Origin: Gari tellinella
Lineage: Eukaryota; Mollusca; Bivalvia; Cardiida; Psammobiidae
NCBI GenBank assembly: GCA_922989275.2
Contig: OV277859.1
Location: 83,076,198-83,140,197 of the forward strand
Length of the DNA: 64,000 bases
Direction: 5' to 3'
In this document: piece by piece, positions 19,590 to 29,656 of the stretch
How the letters are laid out: each line of letters starts with the position of its first letter
Numbering within the stretch: the stretch's first letter is position 1
Notes under the pieces: generated by a model
Seen by the model: only the letters and a program-made list of their open reading frames with translations
Database searches by the model: none
Told to the model about the DNA's origin: nothing
Made by a program: the position numbers and the translations under genes

Positions 19590-20590
19590 AGTTTTCTGTC
19601 ATTAGAGAAAGTGATTCTACATTTAAACGTCGCTTAGCAATGGTTCTACTGTTGCTATAGGGTCTGTAGTAATTGTCAATCTTGATCTAATGATATCCAT
19701 TTTGAATGGTTTTAAAAGTAACGCGTTTCCTGTTTCTTTGCGTTATATGACTTTTTAATACTAATTTTACAAAGTATATGCCTTAAAATCTAGAAACTAA
19801 AGTGCACGACAAAACCCGTTTTGTGTCCATGGCATAACATTTTACAAACACCTGTTTTATATAGTGCACATATAACCGGTTCTAAGTTCTTTGTAGGCCC
19901 ACAGGCAGACATATATTTTATAGGCGTACGGCTGTATTTAGTTTCGGTCATACATGTACATCATTCTCAATTTATTCAAGTCTTATCTGTGTATATAACA
20001 TATAATATCAAATATCACATATACAACAAATATGGCGTACACAGCCATTCTTTATAAGAATTATAAGAGACTATCACAGTTCAAGTATCAAAGACATTAT
20101 TCGATTCATTAGTTATTATTATATAACTATATACAAATGTAAGACCACGTGGATGTTGCTAATCGTTGAACTAAAAACTTCAATAAGACAAAAGCTGAAC
20201 AAATCTGAGATTCAAAAAGTACACCATTTTATATCAGGCCGGGATTTGGTTTGTATAGTTTAATACATGTACATTACATGTTTCAGTAAAACAGATATTA
20301 AGTAGGACATTGCATCAGGAGATAACTATTTGACTACATGTTTTTTAGTCATCGGATATGTGGCCGTAACGCGAACGTCAGTGTTGATAGATAGATGACG
20401 CTTCAGGTGGCTCAACCCACGTGACCTCGCGTGACGTAAGACGTTAATCACTGTCAAATTAACGTAAAGGGATGAAATTAGATGCAATGTATGTGTGGTG
20501 TCGGTTTGTTAGGCATGAAGGCTGATTCATTTAGCGGTTGGAATTAAGTTACCTTTGGTTCCTTTTTGCGATAACCACGTATTTACATGC
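19590..20590. other. Unique spacer, about 1 kb
   Basis: No MITE, hairpin or exon candidate. CACGTG (20420) and TGACGTAA (20434) sit close together and resemble E-box and CRE-type sites, without any gene nearby to give them meaning. Confidence 0.35.
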
Positions 20591-20596
20591 ATATTT

Positions 20597-20659
20597 AAAC
20601 AGGCTGGGTCCAGATCAGACGCCGAGGGACTCGGCGTCTGATCTGGACCCAGCCTGTTT
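20597..20659. repeat. Perfect solitary core-1 hairpin
   Basis: 30-bp arms 20597-20626 and 20630-20659 are exact reverse complements with a GGA loop. Relative to the common C/F core (AAACAGTTTGGATCC) both arms carry three matched differences (AAACAGGCTGGGTCC). No shell termini are recognisable around it. Confidence 0.95.
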
Positions 20660-20679
20660 GAGACATGTTTTGAGCTTTC

Positions 20680-21280
20680 TTCAGGTTAAGAGACACACAG
20701 TGATTTAAATTTATAGTTATAACCGACAGCTCGATGCAAGCTATGTTGTACATGTATCTATAGCAGTGTAATGGTTAAAGTACACACTCACAGGAAGTTG
20801 ACAAATGGTTTGGTGTGCCCAGTCGGTATTTAATTTCCTTTATTCAACTTAAAATTACCTGTATTGCACAACCCAATAGTCTGTTCCCATACCATGCATT
20901 GCTTCACAGTTTACACGATGATCTTCTCACTGTTTGTTATATTCGGTGTCGAAATAGAGACATTTCGTTTTCTTTATTTTAAATTTGAAGCTTTCAAAAG
21001 ACAACAAATTTGAAGTAGAAGTTTTTGTCCTTCAATTAAAGGTAGCCACGTCACCCAATTATAGGCATAAATCACACGGAATGATCACTGTACATCGTAC
21101 ACTGTAATACAAATTTAGTTTAATAATACCTCAACTGTTCAATCAGACTCGAGTCAAATACAATCCCATTGTTTGAAATTGATAGGGTATAACATTGTTA
21201 CGTATAGCTAAAACTATTTCGTGCTTAACCACACACTAGTTCACATTGTAGGAAGGGGTCTGCATCAACTGAAACGAGTG
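20680..21280. other. Unique spacer
   Basis: Nothing recognised apart from a TTTCCTTTATTCAAC stretch at 20835 that resembles a reversed retroposon tail. Confidence 0.3.
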
Positions 21281-21281
21281 T

Positions 21282-21648
21282 AGTCTACGGCGACCCTCCC
21301 TACAACGACTCCCTCCTTACACCGACTATTGGTGCAGTTCCCTAAATAGAACAATTACATGTGTATGTCTAACGCTTTTACTGCTGCAATATTTTCCGCT
21401 TAAAATTGTCGTCTGCTGTTTTTTCTCAATGTTTCATAGAAGTGGTCATTTTGATAGAATAAATATAATAACGAGAGGGAAAACAGCTTGGATATAGATC
21501 AGACGCCGCATTACGCGGCGTCTGATCTGGGTTCAAGCTGTTTGCAAATGTGAGTCAAGTCTTAATTTTCTCTCCCTATAACGACTCCCTCCGAACAACG
21601 TACATAATCTACGTCTCCCATAGCATGTTGTCGTAGAGAGGAGCACTG
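21282..21648 (+). mobile_element. Family F MITE
   Basis: GACCCTCCCTACAACGACTCC at the left, TCGTAGAGAGGAGCACTG at the right. Internal ATTGTCGTCTGCTGTT and AATAAATATAATAACGAG lead to a core-1 hairpin (21481-21543: AAACAGCTTGGATATAG, GCCGCATTACGCGGC, AAGCTGTTT). Confidence 0.88.
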
Positions 21649-21678
21649 TGCATGTATTGTCAGTAATGATACAATGTA

Positions 21679-22047
21679 CAGTGAAACCTCTCTAAATCGG
21701 AACCTCTTAATACCGGAATTCTCTCTAAACCGGACAAATGCTTTGGTCCCGATTGCAACCCTTCTTTATTTAAGTCCATTACACCATAAATACGCAGTTT
21801 TACGTCTTTGGTTTATTCTTACACTGAAGAAACAATATTTGTACATTCTAGCAGATGATAGCTTTAAGCAGGTTGGAAGTAAAGCAGAAGGCGCCTTAAG
21901 GCGCCTTCTGCTTTACTTCCAACCTGCTTTAAGTGGTCAGCTATCTTTCATACTAAAAACAAGTCAAAACCCCTTTAAACCGGAAACCCCTCTAAACCGG
22001 ACAATTTTGTTGTCCCCACACATGTCCGGTTTAGAGGGATTTCACTG
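21679..22047 (+). mobile_element. Family H element with nested B
   Basis: CAGTGAAACCTCTCTAAATC at the left and GGTTTAGAGGGATTTCACTG at the right, TA at 21677-21678 and 22048-22049. Terminal repeats resemble pogo/Tigger-type ends (inference). Extra CCGG-containing subrepeats lie inside each end. The interior 21779-21990 is family B. Confidence 0.88.
21779..21990 (+). mobile_element. Family B interior nested in H
   Basis: CCATTACACCATAAATACGC, CACTGAAGAAACAATA, CTAGCAGATGATAGC, the core-2 hairpin and AGTGGTCAGCTATC, TACTAAAAACAAG follow B order. B's TTAA ends are lost. The hairpin (21868-21897, 21898-21927) has 30-bp perfect arms; GAAGGCGCC/GGCGCCTTC replaces GAATGCGCC/GGCGCATTC and GTTGGAAG/CTTCCAAC replaces the mismatched stem. 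Confidence 0.85.
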
Positions 22048-22097
22048 TATACAATCTAATTGAATGTATACATTGTACGCAGCCATTTGAAATACAC

Positions 22098-22205
22098 AGT
22101 GAATTAAGACCGATGGCACATTAATGTAAGACTGAAGTAAAACGGATACCTGCTGTATGAACTGTCTATGCTTTATCCCTGTTCTGCATTAAGCAATCGC
22201 AAATC
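22098..22205 (+). mobile_element. Degenerate E-like remnant
   Basis: CAGTGAATTAAGACCGATGG, GACTGAAGTAAAACGG, CCTGTTCTGCATTAAGC. The hairpin no longer pairs well. Confidence 0.35.
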
Positions 22206-22639
22206 ATAAGAGATCTTAGCATTCTACATACTCATTTAAAAAGTTGCCGCAATTAGCAAATCTAATTTTGTTTATTATACTATTATATTCAGTAGACTTC
22301 TTCTGTTCAACTCTATACGTACATGTACATATAGTTTATTTTTGTTTGACATCTAGCTTAACCTGAAAATGCCAAAGTGTAATTTTCGTGATATGTACGA
22401 ATGTGACATGTTAAACATATACTATCTAAAAATCTGAAGAATTCAATTATCTCTCGTATCAGTAACTGTCAAATTGACTTGCTTTTAGAAACAAATGCCA
22501 CGTTTTCAATAAGATATATTTTTATCTCCAGTACATAGATATATCTTCCAAGTATGTTCTCAAAATTACTGTCAAGTACTATCATACCATCACGCAAATG
22601 AAAAAACAACGTTAAATGTTTAAAAATACATGTAGTTGC
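22206..22639. other. Unique spacer
   Basis: Nothing recognised. Confidence 0.3.
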
Positions 22640-22873
22640 TTAACTTTTTCACTCCGAGTCAATGACGCCATTGCAAACAGTTTGGGTCCTGATCAGACGC
22701 CGCGTAATGCGGCGTCTGATCAGGACCCAAACTGTTTGACACTCGTTTCGACATTTCGTCCGTCATACATGTATTGCCTTAAATCTAACTAAGAAACGAT
22801 ATTGTAAACAACAATATTGAAGCAGACGGTGGAGGGTGAAAATCATTGACAAATTTAATCATGAAAGGTTGAA
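22640..22873 (-). mobile_element. Family C MITE
   Basis: TTAACTTTTTCACTCC start, hairpin with perfect 30-bp arms (22674-22703, 22709-22738; GGGTCC/GGACCC instead of GGATCC/GGATCC), then GACACTCGTTTCG, CAACAATATTGAAGCAGACG and ATGAAAGGTTGA end. Confidence 0.9.
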
Positions 22874-22946
22874 AGCGCGATGAAATACAGATAAAGGCTT
22901 AAAGAAAAATGAAAAAAGGACAGAACTCTCTTAGTCTCTTATAAAC

Positions 22947-23000
22947 AGGAGCTTTCTGCTTTACTGTCATCTTGCTTTTATCACGCACCTGTCATAACAC
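22947..23000 (+). mobile_element. Family E right half, starting at the hairpin tip
   Basis: AGGAGCTTTCTGCTTTACTG, TCATCTTGCTTTTATCACG, CACCTGTC. No left arm precedes it. Confidence 0.75.
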
Positions 23001-23262
23001 ACAGAATACATGTCTTGTCAGTATAAGTGGGCGTAATAGTTGGACCTATAACTTTCGAATGACACCCAGTTTTCTGTGGTCGAAGTTTTCAAGTTTCTTC
23101 CCCCAGTTATTATGCCAATTACAACACAAAAGAAAACATTATCGGTTAGAAGCAGACTGTTAAGTCCTCATTTTTCCGTAATTTATTACAATTTGTTACG
23201 GATTTCAAGGAGGACTTGGGATTATCTTTTCCCTTTACAATTCGGTATGCGATAAGGTGACA
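23001..23262. other. Unique spacer
   Basis: Nothing recognised. Confidence 0.3.
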
Positions 23263-23345
23263 GCCTTTGCTTACAGTTTAGATCCTAATGACATGCCGAG
23301 TAACACGTTGTCTCATCAGGATTCAAAGTATTTGACACTCGAGTA
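23263..23345 (-). mobile_element. Degenerate family C hairpin
   Basis: TTACAGTTTAGATCC, TGCCGAGTAACACG, CATCAGGATTCAAAG, TTTGACACTCGAG. The outline is C in minus orientation. Confidence 0.5.
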
Positions 23346-23558
23346 TAATCTAGGGGACTGAAAAAATAGGGGACAGAAAAACATTTTACTTAAAGATGTG
23401 ATAGCAGCAGCAACACGGATAATGTGACTAAGGATGAACAAAGGGGAGATTTGAATAGAAAAACGGAAGAAAAGGCATTTATCATAATAATATTGAATAA
23501 ATTTGGCTTAAGACGTTATTATCATTCGCCCATACGAACGGCATCTGGCATGGTTCAA

Positions 23559-23650
23559 GAGTTTTAACCCTTTAATGTCTAACATCACCACAGACGGTGG
23601 TTTCTCATAAGGGTCTGCACTGTTTGCCATCAAATATGCCATTTCCAGCT
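23559..23650 (-). mobile_element. Possible D/C right-arm remnant
   Basis: TTTTAACCCTTTAATG followed by ACAGACGGTGGTTTC and AGGGTCTGCACTGTTTG. One arm only, weak. Confidence 0.35.
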
Positions 23651-23893
23651 TAATTCTTTCCCCCCTTAGCCTGCTTCTAGTTTTCTAGACCGATGACCAC
23701 TTGAAGCAGGTTGAAAGTAAAGCAGAATGCGCCTAAAGGCGCATTCTGCTTTACTTTCAGCCTGCTTAAATCTTTCATCTGCTTGGATATAAGAACTATT
23801 TCTTATGGTGCATATTTATGACTGTTTCAGGTGGAACTATTTTCTTCGGCGGAGAAATAAATTAGAGGTTTAAAAAGGCGTATTGGCAAAGGC
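23650..23893 (-). mobile_element. Family B MITE, complete
   Basis: TTAATTCTTTCCCC start, GCCTGCTTCTAGTTTTC, hairpin 23706-23765 (perfect but for the usual TTG/CAGCC wobble; loop TAAA), TGACTGTTTCAGGTGG, AACTATTTTCTTCGGCGG, diverged right end. Confidence 0.9.
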
Positions 23894-24393
23894 ATTCTGC
23901 CTAAGTTTAATTCGCTGAAGTGCCATTTTTAAAAACGTTTAATAAAACACGTTTTAAGGCATCAGATTTAACATTTCTGAAATTATTATTAATTATTTAT
24001 TAATAAGAAAGCCTTCTAACTAACCTATATGGTAGAGAAGCCGTGGAAATATGTGAGACATAAATGATAAAACATGATTAATTTCACCAGGATTCTTCAA
24101 GTTGATTCCAAATTATACAAAATGTATCATAAACTAGTCCTTTGTTTCCATTTGATGATTTCCGACCGAAGAAATAAAACATCGGTTTATAAAACAAAAT
24201 TCATGAAACATTTGTCACAAACCACCCCACCCACCCCACTCCCACCCATTACCAAAAATATTCCCAATACAGTCAACATTGCTTTGCTTGATGATGTTTG
24301 TCTCTTGGCATAGTGAATGTGTAGTACACGTTGATATAAAACTTCTTTCTTCAAGTACATGTATTATTTTCTGGAAACAATGTTTACATGTTA
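23894..24393. other. Unique spacer
   Basis: A CCACCCCACTCCCACCC pyrimidine run at about 24227-24250. No exon recognised in the frame at 24074-24313. Confidence 0.3.
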
Positions 24394-24520
24394 TCCCTTA
24401 TCCACTGCTGATTGCGACTTGACTGGAGCTAACAAACTATTTGACACTCGTCTTTTAGTTTCTGTAATTTATTCGAAAAATATGACGACCATTTCAAGGC
24501 AAACGACATTATGGCAAGAC
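24394..24520 (-). mobile_element. Family C right part, degraded
   Basis: ACAAACTATTTGACACTCG, AAATATGACGACCATTTC, AGGCAAACGACATTATGG keep C order after the hairpin; the hairpin itself is lost. Confidence 0.45.
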
Positions 24521-24860
24521 CAAGTTTAATGATACAATATGCATGTAGTAGTAATCAAAACAATCATTTCCCAGCTATGCTTTGTTTACATAATTATGAA
24601 TTTTTTTCTTGATTGTACGTATATATAATTCCACTCTAGTTTATTATTTCTATAGTATCTTCAAAGGGAAACATGACTCTACTACCGTCAGCTGACTAGT
24701 TGTCATGGTCGCCGTGCTTTTATTACATCCATCAGCATGGAAATCAATCAATAGCGCTCGCGTTTTTTTCCTCTCTGAGAAAAAAATGAATTTGGGGCTA
24801 CAGTCATATCTGAGTTTAACGACAACTTTGTGAATACGCAGAGAGTTCTTTGCGCACTTG
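24521..24860. other. Unique spacer
   Basis: Nothing recognised. Confidence 0.3.
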
Positions 24861-24867
24861 TAACTTC

Positions 24868-24938
24868 TTAATGCAGGACTAAAGTAATGCAGAAAGCTCC
24901 TACAGGAGCTTTCTGCATTACTTATGTCCTGCGTTAAG
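24868..24938. mobile_element. E-type hairpin, TAATGCAG subtype
   Basis: CTTAATGCAGGACTAAAG outer stem, perfect 20-bp inner arms (24882-24901, 24904-24923) and a 2-base loop; right side ends GTCCTGCGTTAAG. Confidence 0.9.
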
Positions 24939-24944
24939 CTGTCA

Positions 24945-25279
24945 TATGTCGTAAATACTATTTATTTATCTGTTTTGATTGCTCGTTAAAGGCGTGCTTG
25001 ACTGTCCTGTATTTGCTATTGTCTGAATAATTTATGTCGTTTCTCGCGGTTTTGAAAAGTTTTGACACAATGCTTTGATTACTTTAGGATGATGACCTGT
25101 ATTCGGCATACTTTGGTCATTTCCGACGAGTGTAGTTTCATTCTTAGCATGTGTATAATATCTAAGCATCCTTCTGTTTATCGATCTAATTACCTTGCTA
25201 TATCAGCATACAATATTCCCGAGCCAAATTAAATCACAGCAATTTAGTGCAAAACGTCCATTCTAAAGAGGTATCGTTC
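24945..25279. other. Unique spacer
   Basis: Nothing recognised. Confidence 0.3.
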
Positions 25280-25531
25280 TTAACCCTTTACCCAATAGAA
25301 GCGACTTTTAGCGTATTTAATTTATTCCTCCGCTGAAGAAAATAGTTCCAGTTTATACCCTCATGAACCATTACCATTACAAACATTTTGTAAAGCCTAG
25401 CAGATTTTAGCTTAAAGCAGGCTGAAAGTAAAGCAGAATGTGCCTTAAGGCACATTCTGCTTTACTTTCAACCTGCTTTAAGTGGTCATCTTCTTTCAAC
25501 TCTAGAAACAGGCTATGGGGTAAAGGGTTAA
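25280..25531 (+). mobile_element. Family B MITE, complete
   Basis: TTAA at 25280-25283 and 25528-25531; CCCTTTACCC to GGGGTAAAGGG. Hairpin 25411-25446/25447-25482 has GAATGTGCC/GGCACATTC where most copies have GAATGCGCC/GGCGCATTC, a compensated pair. Only the standard C/A mismatch interrupts 36-bp arms. Confidence 0.95.
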
Positions 25532-25605
25532 GGATATTGAAGCAGACAACGATATTGCGGTGAAGGGGTAAATATCTCGCAATAAATTTGGCAATTAAAG
25601 GGTTA
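25532..25605 (-). mobile_element. Family C distal fragment abutting B
   Basis: ATATTGAAGCAGACAACG, TGCGGTGAAGGGGTAAA, GCAATTAAAGGGTTAA. It begins at B's TTAA, so B probably inserted into this C copy. Confidence 0.65.
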
Positions 25606-25725
25606 AAAGTCAAAAGTAGATCAAGTACAGAAAACTGATCATTTTTGTATTGCACACAGTAGACGTACATTTATATTATCCTACTTTAGACAAGAAATTG
25701 TTCTTAGAAATTCAAATCATGACTG

Positions 25726-25870
25726 AAACTGATTGACACTCGTATCGAAATATCTTCACTTAAACTTCTTTAAAGCATACTTTGCAACACAAATCTAACC
25801 AACAGTGTTTAAGCAGAAGATAAAATGGCGACGAAACGGAAACAGACGATAGAATTTGGCGCTGACTGGA
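25726..25870 (-). mobile_element. Family C right part, degraded
   Basis: GATTGACACTCGTATCG, TTTAAGCAGAAGATAAAATGG, ACAGACGATAGAATTTGG. No hairpin remains. Confidence 0.45.
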
Positions 25871-26256
25871 ATGAGCTTCCTACTGTATTTTAAACCTTCA
25901 ACGAGTTTTTTCTTTAAGTTAATTTAACTGCTGGGCTTCACTATATGTCAAACGCCCTCATCGTGCCAAAGGTCACACCGACACCTTTGACCCGGACTAG
26001 CGTAAATATGGAGAATTGCTTTGAATTATTTATTTGATGACAGTGCGCTAATAAAGATATGAACCATAGACGCCACCTAGTGGCTAATGGTATAACCAAT
26101 CCATCCTTTGGCATGTTTAATGAATGCGTCCAGTGTGCTTGTTGTGAATGTCCATTTCCAATATAGGGTTGTTAAGTAGATGAAGAATACACATGTTTAA
26201 CAAAAAGCGCTTGAGTCGATTCTGAGATCGTTTTCAAGCTTTTAAATGGTCAGATA
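25871..26256. other. Unique spacer
   Basis: Nothing recognised. Confidence 0.3.
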
Positions 26257-26258
26257 TA

Positions 26259-26719
26259 CAATGGAGAAGACGTTATTCTTAACCCTTTACCCAATAGAAG
26301 CGCCTTTTAGCGCATTCAGTTTATTCCTACGCTGAAGAAAATAGTTCCAATTTAATCAGTAATGAATATGTATTATAAGGAATATTTCCTATATTATAGC
26401 ATATGATAGCTTAAAGCAGGCTGAAGTAAAGCAGAATGCGCCTTAGGGCGCATTCTGCTTTACTTTCAACCTGCTTTAAGTAGTCAGATATCTTCAATAC
26501 TAGAACCAATGCTATCAGGTAAAGGGTTAAGTGTTTACACTAAAACTATTATTTCAATTGCAGATAGTTTGGAGCCAGATCAGACGCCGGGAAACTATTT
26601 CTGATCAGATTTAAGTAAATCATAATAATTGTCAAAAACCTGTAATTTTCACCATTTTATTGCAAATCGTTTGCGTTTTGTTTGCGACCAAACGGGAAAG
26701 AATAACGTCTTCTCCACTG
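26259..26719 (-). mobile_element. Family A MITE interrupted by B
   Basis: Left terminus CAATGGAGAAGACGTTATTC stops at TTAA (26279) where a complete B copy begins; after B's second TTAA the A body resumes (GTGTTTACACTAAAAC). Right end GTCTTCTCCACTG. Of the A hairpin, the left arm (GGAGCCAGATCAGACGCCGG) remains and the right arm is largely lost. Confidence 0.9.
26279..26530 (+). mobile_element. Family B MITE nested in A
   Basis: TTAA 26279-26282 and 26527-26530. CCCTTTACCC to CAGGTAAAGGG. Hairpin about 26410-26480 with tip GCGCCTTAGGGCGC and one base missing in the left stem (GCTGAAGTAAAG). Confidence 0.94.
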
Positions 26720-26743
26720 TAAGCGTCACTAGAGTTCATCGCG

Positions 26744-27055
26744 ACTTAACTTGCTAACAGTTTGGATCCAGATCAGACGCTGCTTAACATTGTCTGACCT
26801 GGATCCAGTATGTTTGACACTCGTCTTTAGGTGGTTGTAATTCAAAATTGTATTCAACTTCGATATCTCGAACTTTAACTTTGAAATATTGGTATGTTCG
26901 TCTTAACCGAGTATAAATTAATGCAGTTCATGTGTAGGACTATCGGACATTTCGAGTTAAGCGAGATCGAGACATCGAAATTCAACTGTAAATTTAACTA
27001 ATTTTGCAAATGACATTTTCAAAGCAGACGATTTTACGACCGTATAAGGGTTTAA
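26744..27055 (-). mobile_element. Family C MITE carrying an I insertion
   Basis: Core-1 hairpin 26754-26817 (AACAGTTTGGATCC, CTGACCTGGATCC), GACACTCGTCTTTAGG, then family I sequence, then TTTTGCAAATGACATTTTC, AAAGCAGACGATTTTACG and AAGGGTTTAA. Confidence 0.82.
26847..26990 (+). mobile_element. Family I MITE nested in C
   Basis: TATTCAACTTCGATATCTCG at the left pairs with CGAGACATCGAAATTCAAC at the right. Second inner terminal motif CTTTAACTTTGAAAT/ATTTCGAGTTAAG. About 140 bp, flanked by C sequence on both sides. Ends resemble pogo/Tigger-like TIRs (inference). Confidence 0.7.
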
Positions 27056-27365
27056 CGGAAAAACAATCTTTATGGAATTGTTAAAGTCTGTAAGAGAATA
27101 GGTTTGGTAATTTGTTTCTCGAGACGGATGAAGACGGCATCTCGAAGTGTCTGATATCTGACAGACTACCAGTTTAATACAGACGACAGTTTGAGAGGCT
27201 TTGAGACTTAAATTGTATTACGGAATGACTCAAACCTACGGAAAATTACTTCATGTACAGAAGGTCATAGAAACCTCATTTAATTATTGTAAGAAAACAC
27301 GTTACACTGCAGATGAATCGCTGCTGTTTTATACGTTGTCCCTGGTGATATATGCATTTTTTTTG
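27056..27365. other. Mostly unique, small C fragment
   Basis: TTTAATACAGACGACAGTTTG at 27173-27193 resembles the distal end of C. Nothing else. Confidence 0.35.
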
Positions 27366-27470
27366 CAAACAGTTTGGATCCAGATCATATGCCGAGTGAC
27401 TCGTCGTCTGATCTGGATCCAACCTGTTTGACACTCGTATTCAAGTTTTCTTTCGTCCAAATGCTGAAAT
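27366..27470 (-). mobile_element. Family C hairpin with right flank
   Basis: Hairpin 27366-27430 (CAAACAGTTTGGATCC, GCCGAGTGACTCGTCG, GGATCCAACCTGTTTG), then GACACTCGTATTC and TTTCTTTCGTCC. Confidence 0.75.
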
Positions 27471-27520
27471 TTAAATTTGAAAATATATTAGTTTAAAATG
27501 GAAGTACAAAGGAACGTGTA

Positions 27521-27772
27521 CAGTGGAGAAAACGTTATTCTTTCCCAAAAAACGCGGTTAGTAGCCGTTTACGCTAAAACTATAATTTCCATTGCAAACA
27601 GTTTGGAGCCAGATCAGACGCCGGGTAACCCGGCATTTGATCATGCTCCAAACCGTTTGCCACTCAATTTAAAATTAGTCGTCAAAATTGTCAAAAAATG
27701 TCCTTTTACCCATTTAAATGCACTGCATTTCGTTTTTCGTTTAAACGGGAAGCAATGACTAGACTCTTACTG
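27521..27772 (-). mobile_element. Family A MITE, right end diverged
   Basis: Left CAGTGGAGAAAACGTTATTC after TA (27519-27520). A small insertion (GGTTAGTAGCC) disrupts the first terminal region. Core-1 hairpin 27596-27659 with GGGTAACCC tip; right end GACTCTTACTG. Confidence 0.87.
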
Positions 27773-28289
27773 TTTCTAGAAAACTCATGTTTCAACTTGT
27801 CTCATATAAATGGTTCTGATGAGGAGTCACACCATGGAGTTTTGAAGCAGAATAAGGGGGAACCGAAAACGAAAACAAAGCTTGGTTCTTTTTCATTCTA
27901 ATCCATGTTTTCTAGAGCCGAGTGCCATTTCAAATAATGCAGACTATTTTAATTGTCTGGGGTCACTTTGCTCGTGGCCTTGTTTATATTCAACTTAAAT
28001 AATTAATGTGCCTAACCCCGTAATTAAACATTTCTCTAGGCCACAAAATGAACCAGTTTCAACTTTGTAAGAGGCTAAAACAATAGGACAGAATGACACC
28101 AATAATTATTTACATATAAGTTCAACTTGAACTAAACAGATACTCTACATTGCTGCTATCTTTTAAAAAATCCACTGTATTTCGAGTTTTACTAAAGCCA
28201 AGCATGGTGTATTACCGGGAAATAAGGTGCAGCAGAATACATAGTTGATCTATTTTATATTTACTTTTAAATTGTGAAATACATATAGT
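27773..28289. other. Unique spacer
   Basis: Frame 27698-27901 starts in the A copy and continues into unique DNA; not considered a gene. Confidence 0.3.
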
Positions 28290-28436
28290 TTCTATGTCTT
28301 AGCGAATAGTCGCTTAAAGTAGGCTGATAGTTTAAGTAAAAATGCGCTTTTAAGGATCTTTCTGCTTTACTTTCAACCTGTTTTAAGTTGGCACCTGTCT
28401 TCAATACTAGAAACAATGTTATATATGTGTTAAATT
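28290..28436 (+). mobile_element. Family B MITE, diverged right part
   Basis: CTTAAAGTAGGCTGATAG, AAAATGCGCTTTTAAGG, TCTGCTTTACTTTCAACC, GGCACCTGTCTTCAATAC. The hairpin is imperfect and the left half is missing. Confidence 0.65.
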
Positions 28437-28504
28437 CGTAGAGGAATGTAAACAAAGCACTAGTTTGTCATCGAGTGTCATTCTTTGTACTGTACAGCTT
28501 CATA

Positions 28505-28738
28505 CAGTGGAGAAAACGTTTTCTTTCCTAATAAACGCGTTTACGCTAAACTATTATTTCCATTGCAAACAGTTTGGAGCCAGATCAGACGCCGGGTAAC
28601 CCGGCGTCTGATCAGGCTCTGCACTGTTTGCCACTCAGTTTAAAAAATGAGTCGTCAAAATTGTCAAAATGTGGTCATTTTACCCATTTTAATGCTCTCG
28701 TTTGCGCTTAACGGGAAAGAATAACGTTTTCTCCACTG
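28505..28738 (-). mobile_element. Family A MITE, complete
   Basis: 234 bp, TA at 28503-28504 and 28739-28740. Core-1 hairpin 28566-28630 with GGGTAACCC tip; right stem changed to GCTCTGCACTGTTTG. Confidence 0.93.
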
Positions 28739-28891
28739 TACTGTTGCTGCCTTCTGTTTCACTGTTTACGACTTGAGAGAATATTTTTAATGGTGTAATT
28801 AAACAAACAAGGTGCGCGCGACTGCATTGAACAATTCATTTCCGGCGGACAACTTCCCTTCCGTTTTTCCTTGCGCAACAGTCACAATCCA

Positions 28892-28955
28892 CTTAACCCT
28901 TAAGACAAAGCCAAGCTGTCGTCTGCTGGTGTACTTCAAGTCGTCTGATAAAACT
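28892..28955 (+). mobile_element. Possible family C left fragment
   Basis: TTAACCCTTAAGACAAAGCC, GCTGTCGTCTGCTGG, CAAGTCGTCTGATAA. No hairpin follows. Confidence 0.4.
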
Positions 28956-29439
28956 ATTAAATTCAAATTCACAATTTCGTTTATTTAAGAGTCGTCGCTA
29001 TCAAAGCGAGTTCTAAACATCTTTCTTAAGGAACATGATGTTCATGCTTATCTAGATCTTCACTGTTTTGGACTATTCGTCAATCTTCCCTCTCGGCTTG
29101 GTAAGGGATAGAAACGACATAATGTTGCTTTCGGATGCAGCAAATTAAATGAACATTTGAAAGCCATCTTCAATTTTTCACTTCCCGCCTATAACCTTTA
29201 GAGTTCTAAGAGCCGATACATCAATACTATAAAAACAAACAACTTGACACCGAGTTCAGACACTTTATAGTGTACTATAAAGACTTCAATAACTGCTTTT
29301 GATCTAAAACAAGGTTTGTCATATTGTATTACAAGGAAAAGATATTAATATTTCCCGGTTAAACACACATTTTACGGCAAGCAAACGACAATATACATTT
29401 GGCGCGCTAAAGATTTAAAGCATCTCTCAACTGGTAGTT
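28956..29439. other. Unique spacer
   Basis: GGCAAGCAAACGACAATATAC at 29378-29398 might be a C distal remnant. Nothing else. Confidence 0.3.
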
Positions 29440-29656
29440 ATATCAACCCTTCTTGCGTTATAATGCCGCCTGCTCAAAAATTATCGTCTGCAAATAGTCC
29501 AAATCTATTTTCACGCATTTCTAACTAAAGAAATGATCAAAAACGAGTGTCAAACAGTTTGGATCCAGATCAGACGCCGCGTTACGCGGCGTCTGATCTG
29601 GATCAAAACTGTTTGCAAATGCTAATCAAATATCGTTTAGCACGCTGTCGGTTAGC
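29440..29656 (+). mobile_element. Family C MITE
   Basis: ATCAACCCTTCTTGCG start, ATTATCGTCTGCAAATAG, AACGAGTGTCAAACAG, hairpin arms 29551-29581 and 29585-29615 around TTA with one mismatch, CAAATGCTAATCAAAT. Right TTAA decayed. Confidence 0.85.

Noticed and set aside
21677..22060. Direct repeat ATACAAT around the H element as a long target duplication
   Set aside because: Only 7 bases and offset differently on the two sides; TA alone explains the insertion.
21674..22063. 129-codon open frame
   Set aside because: It is the translation of the H/B composite element, including the hairpin.
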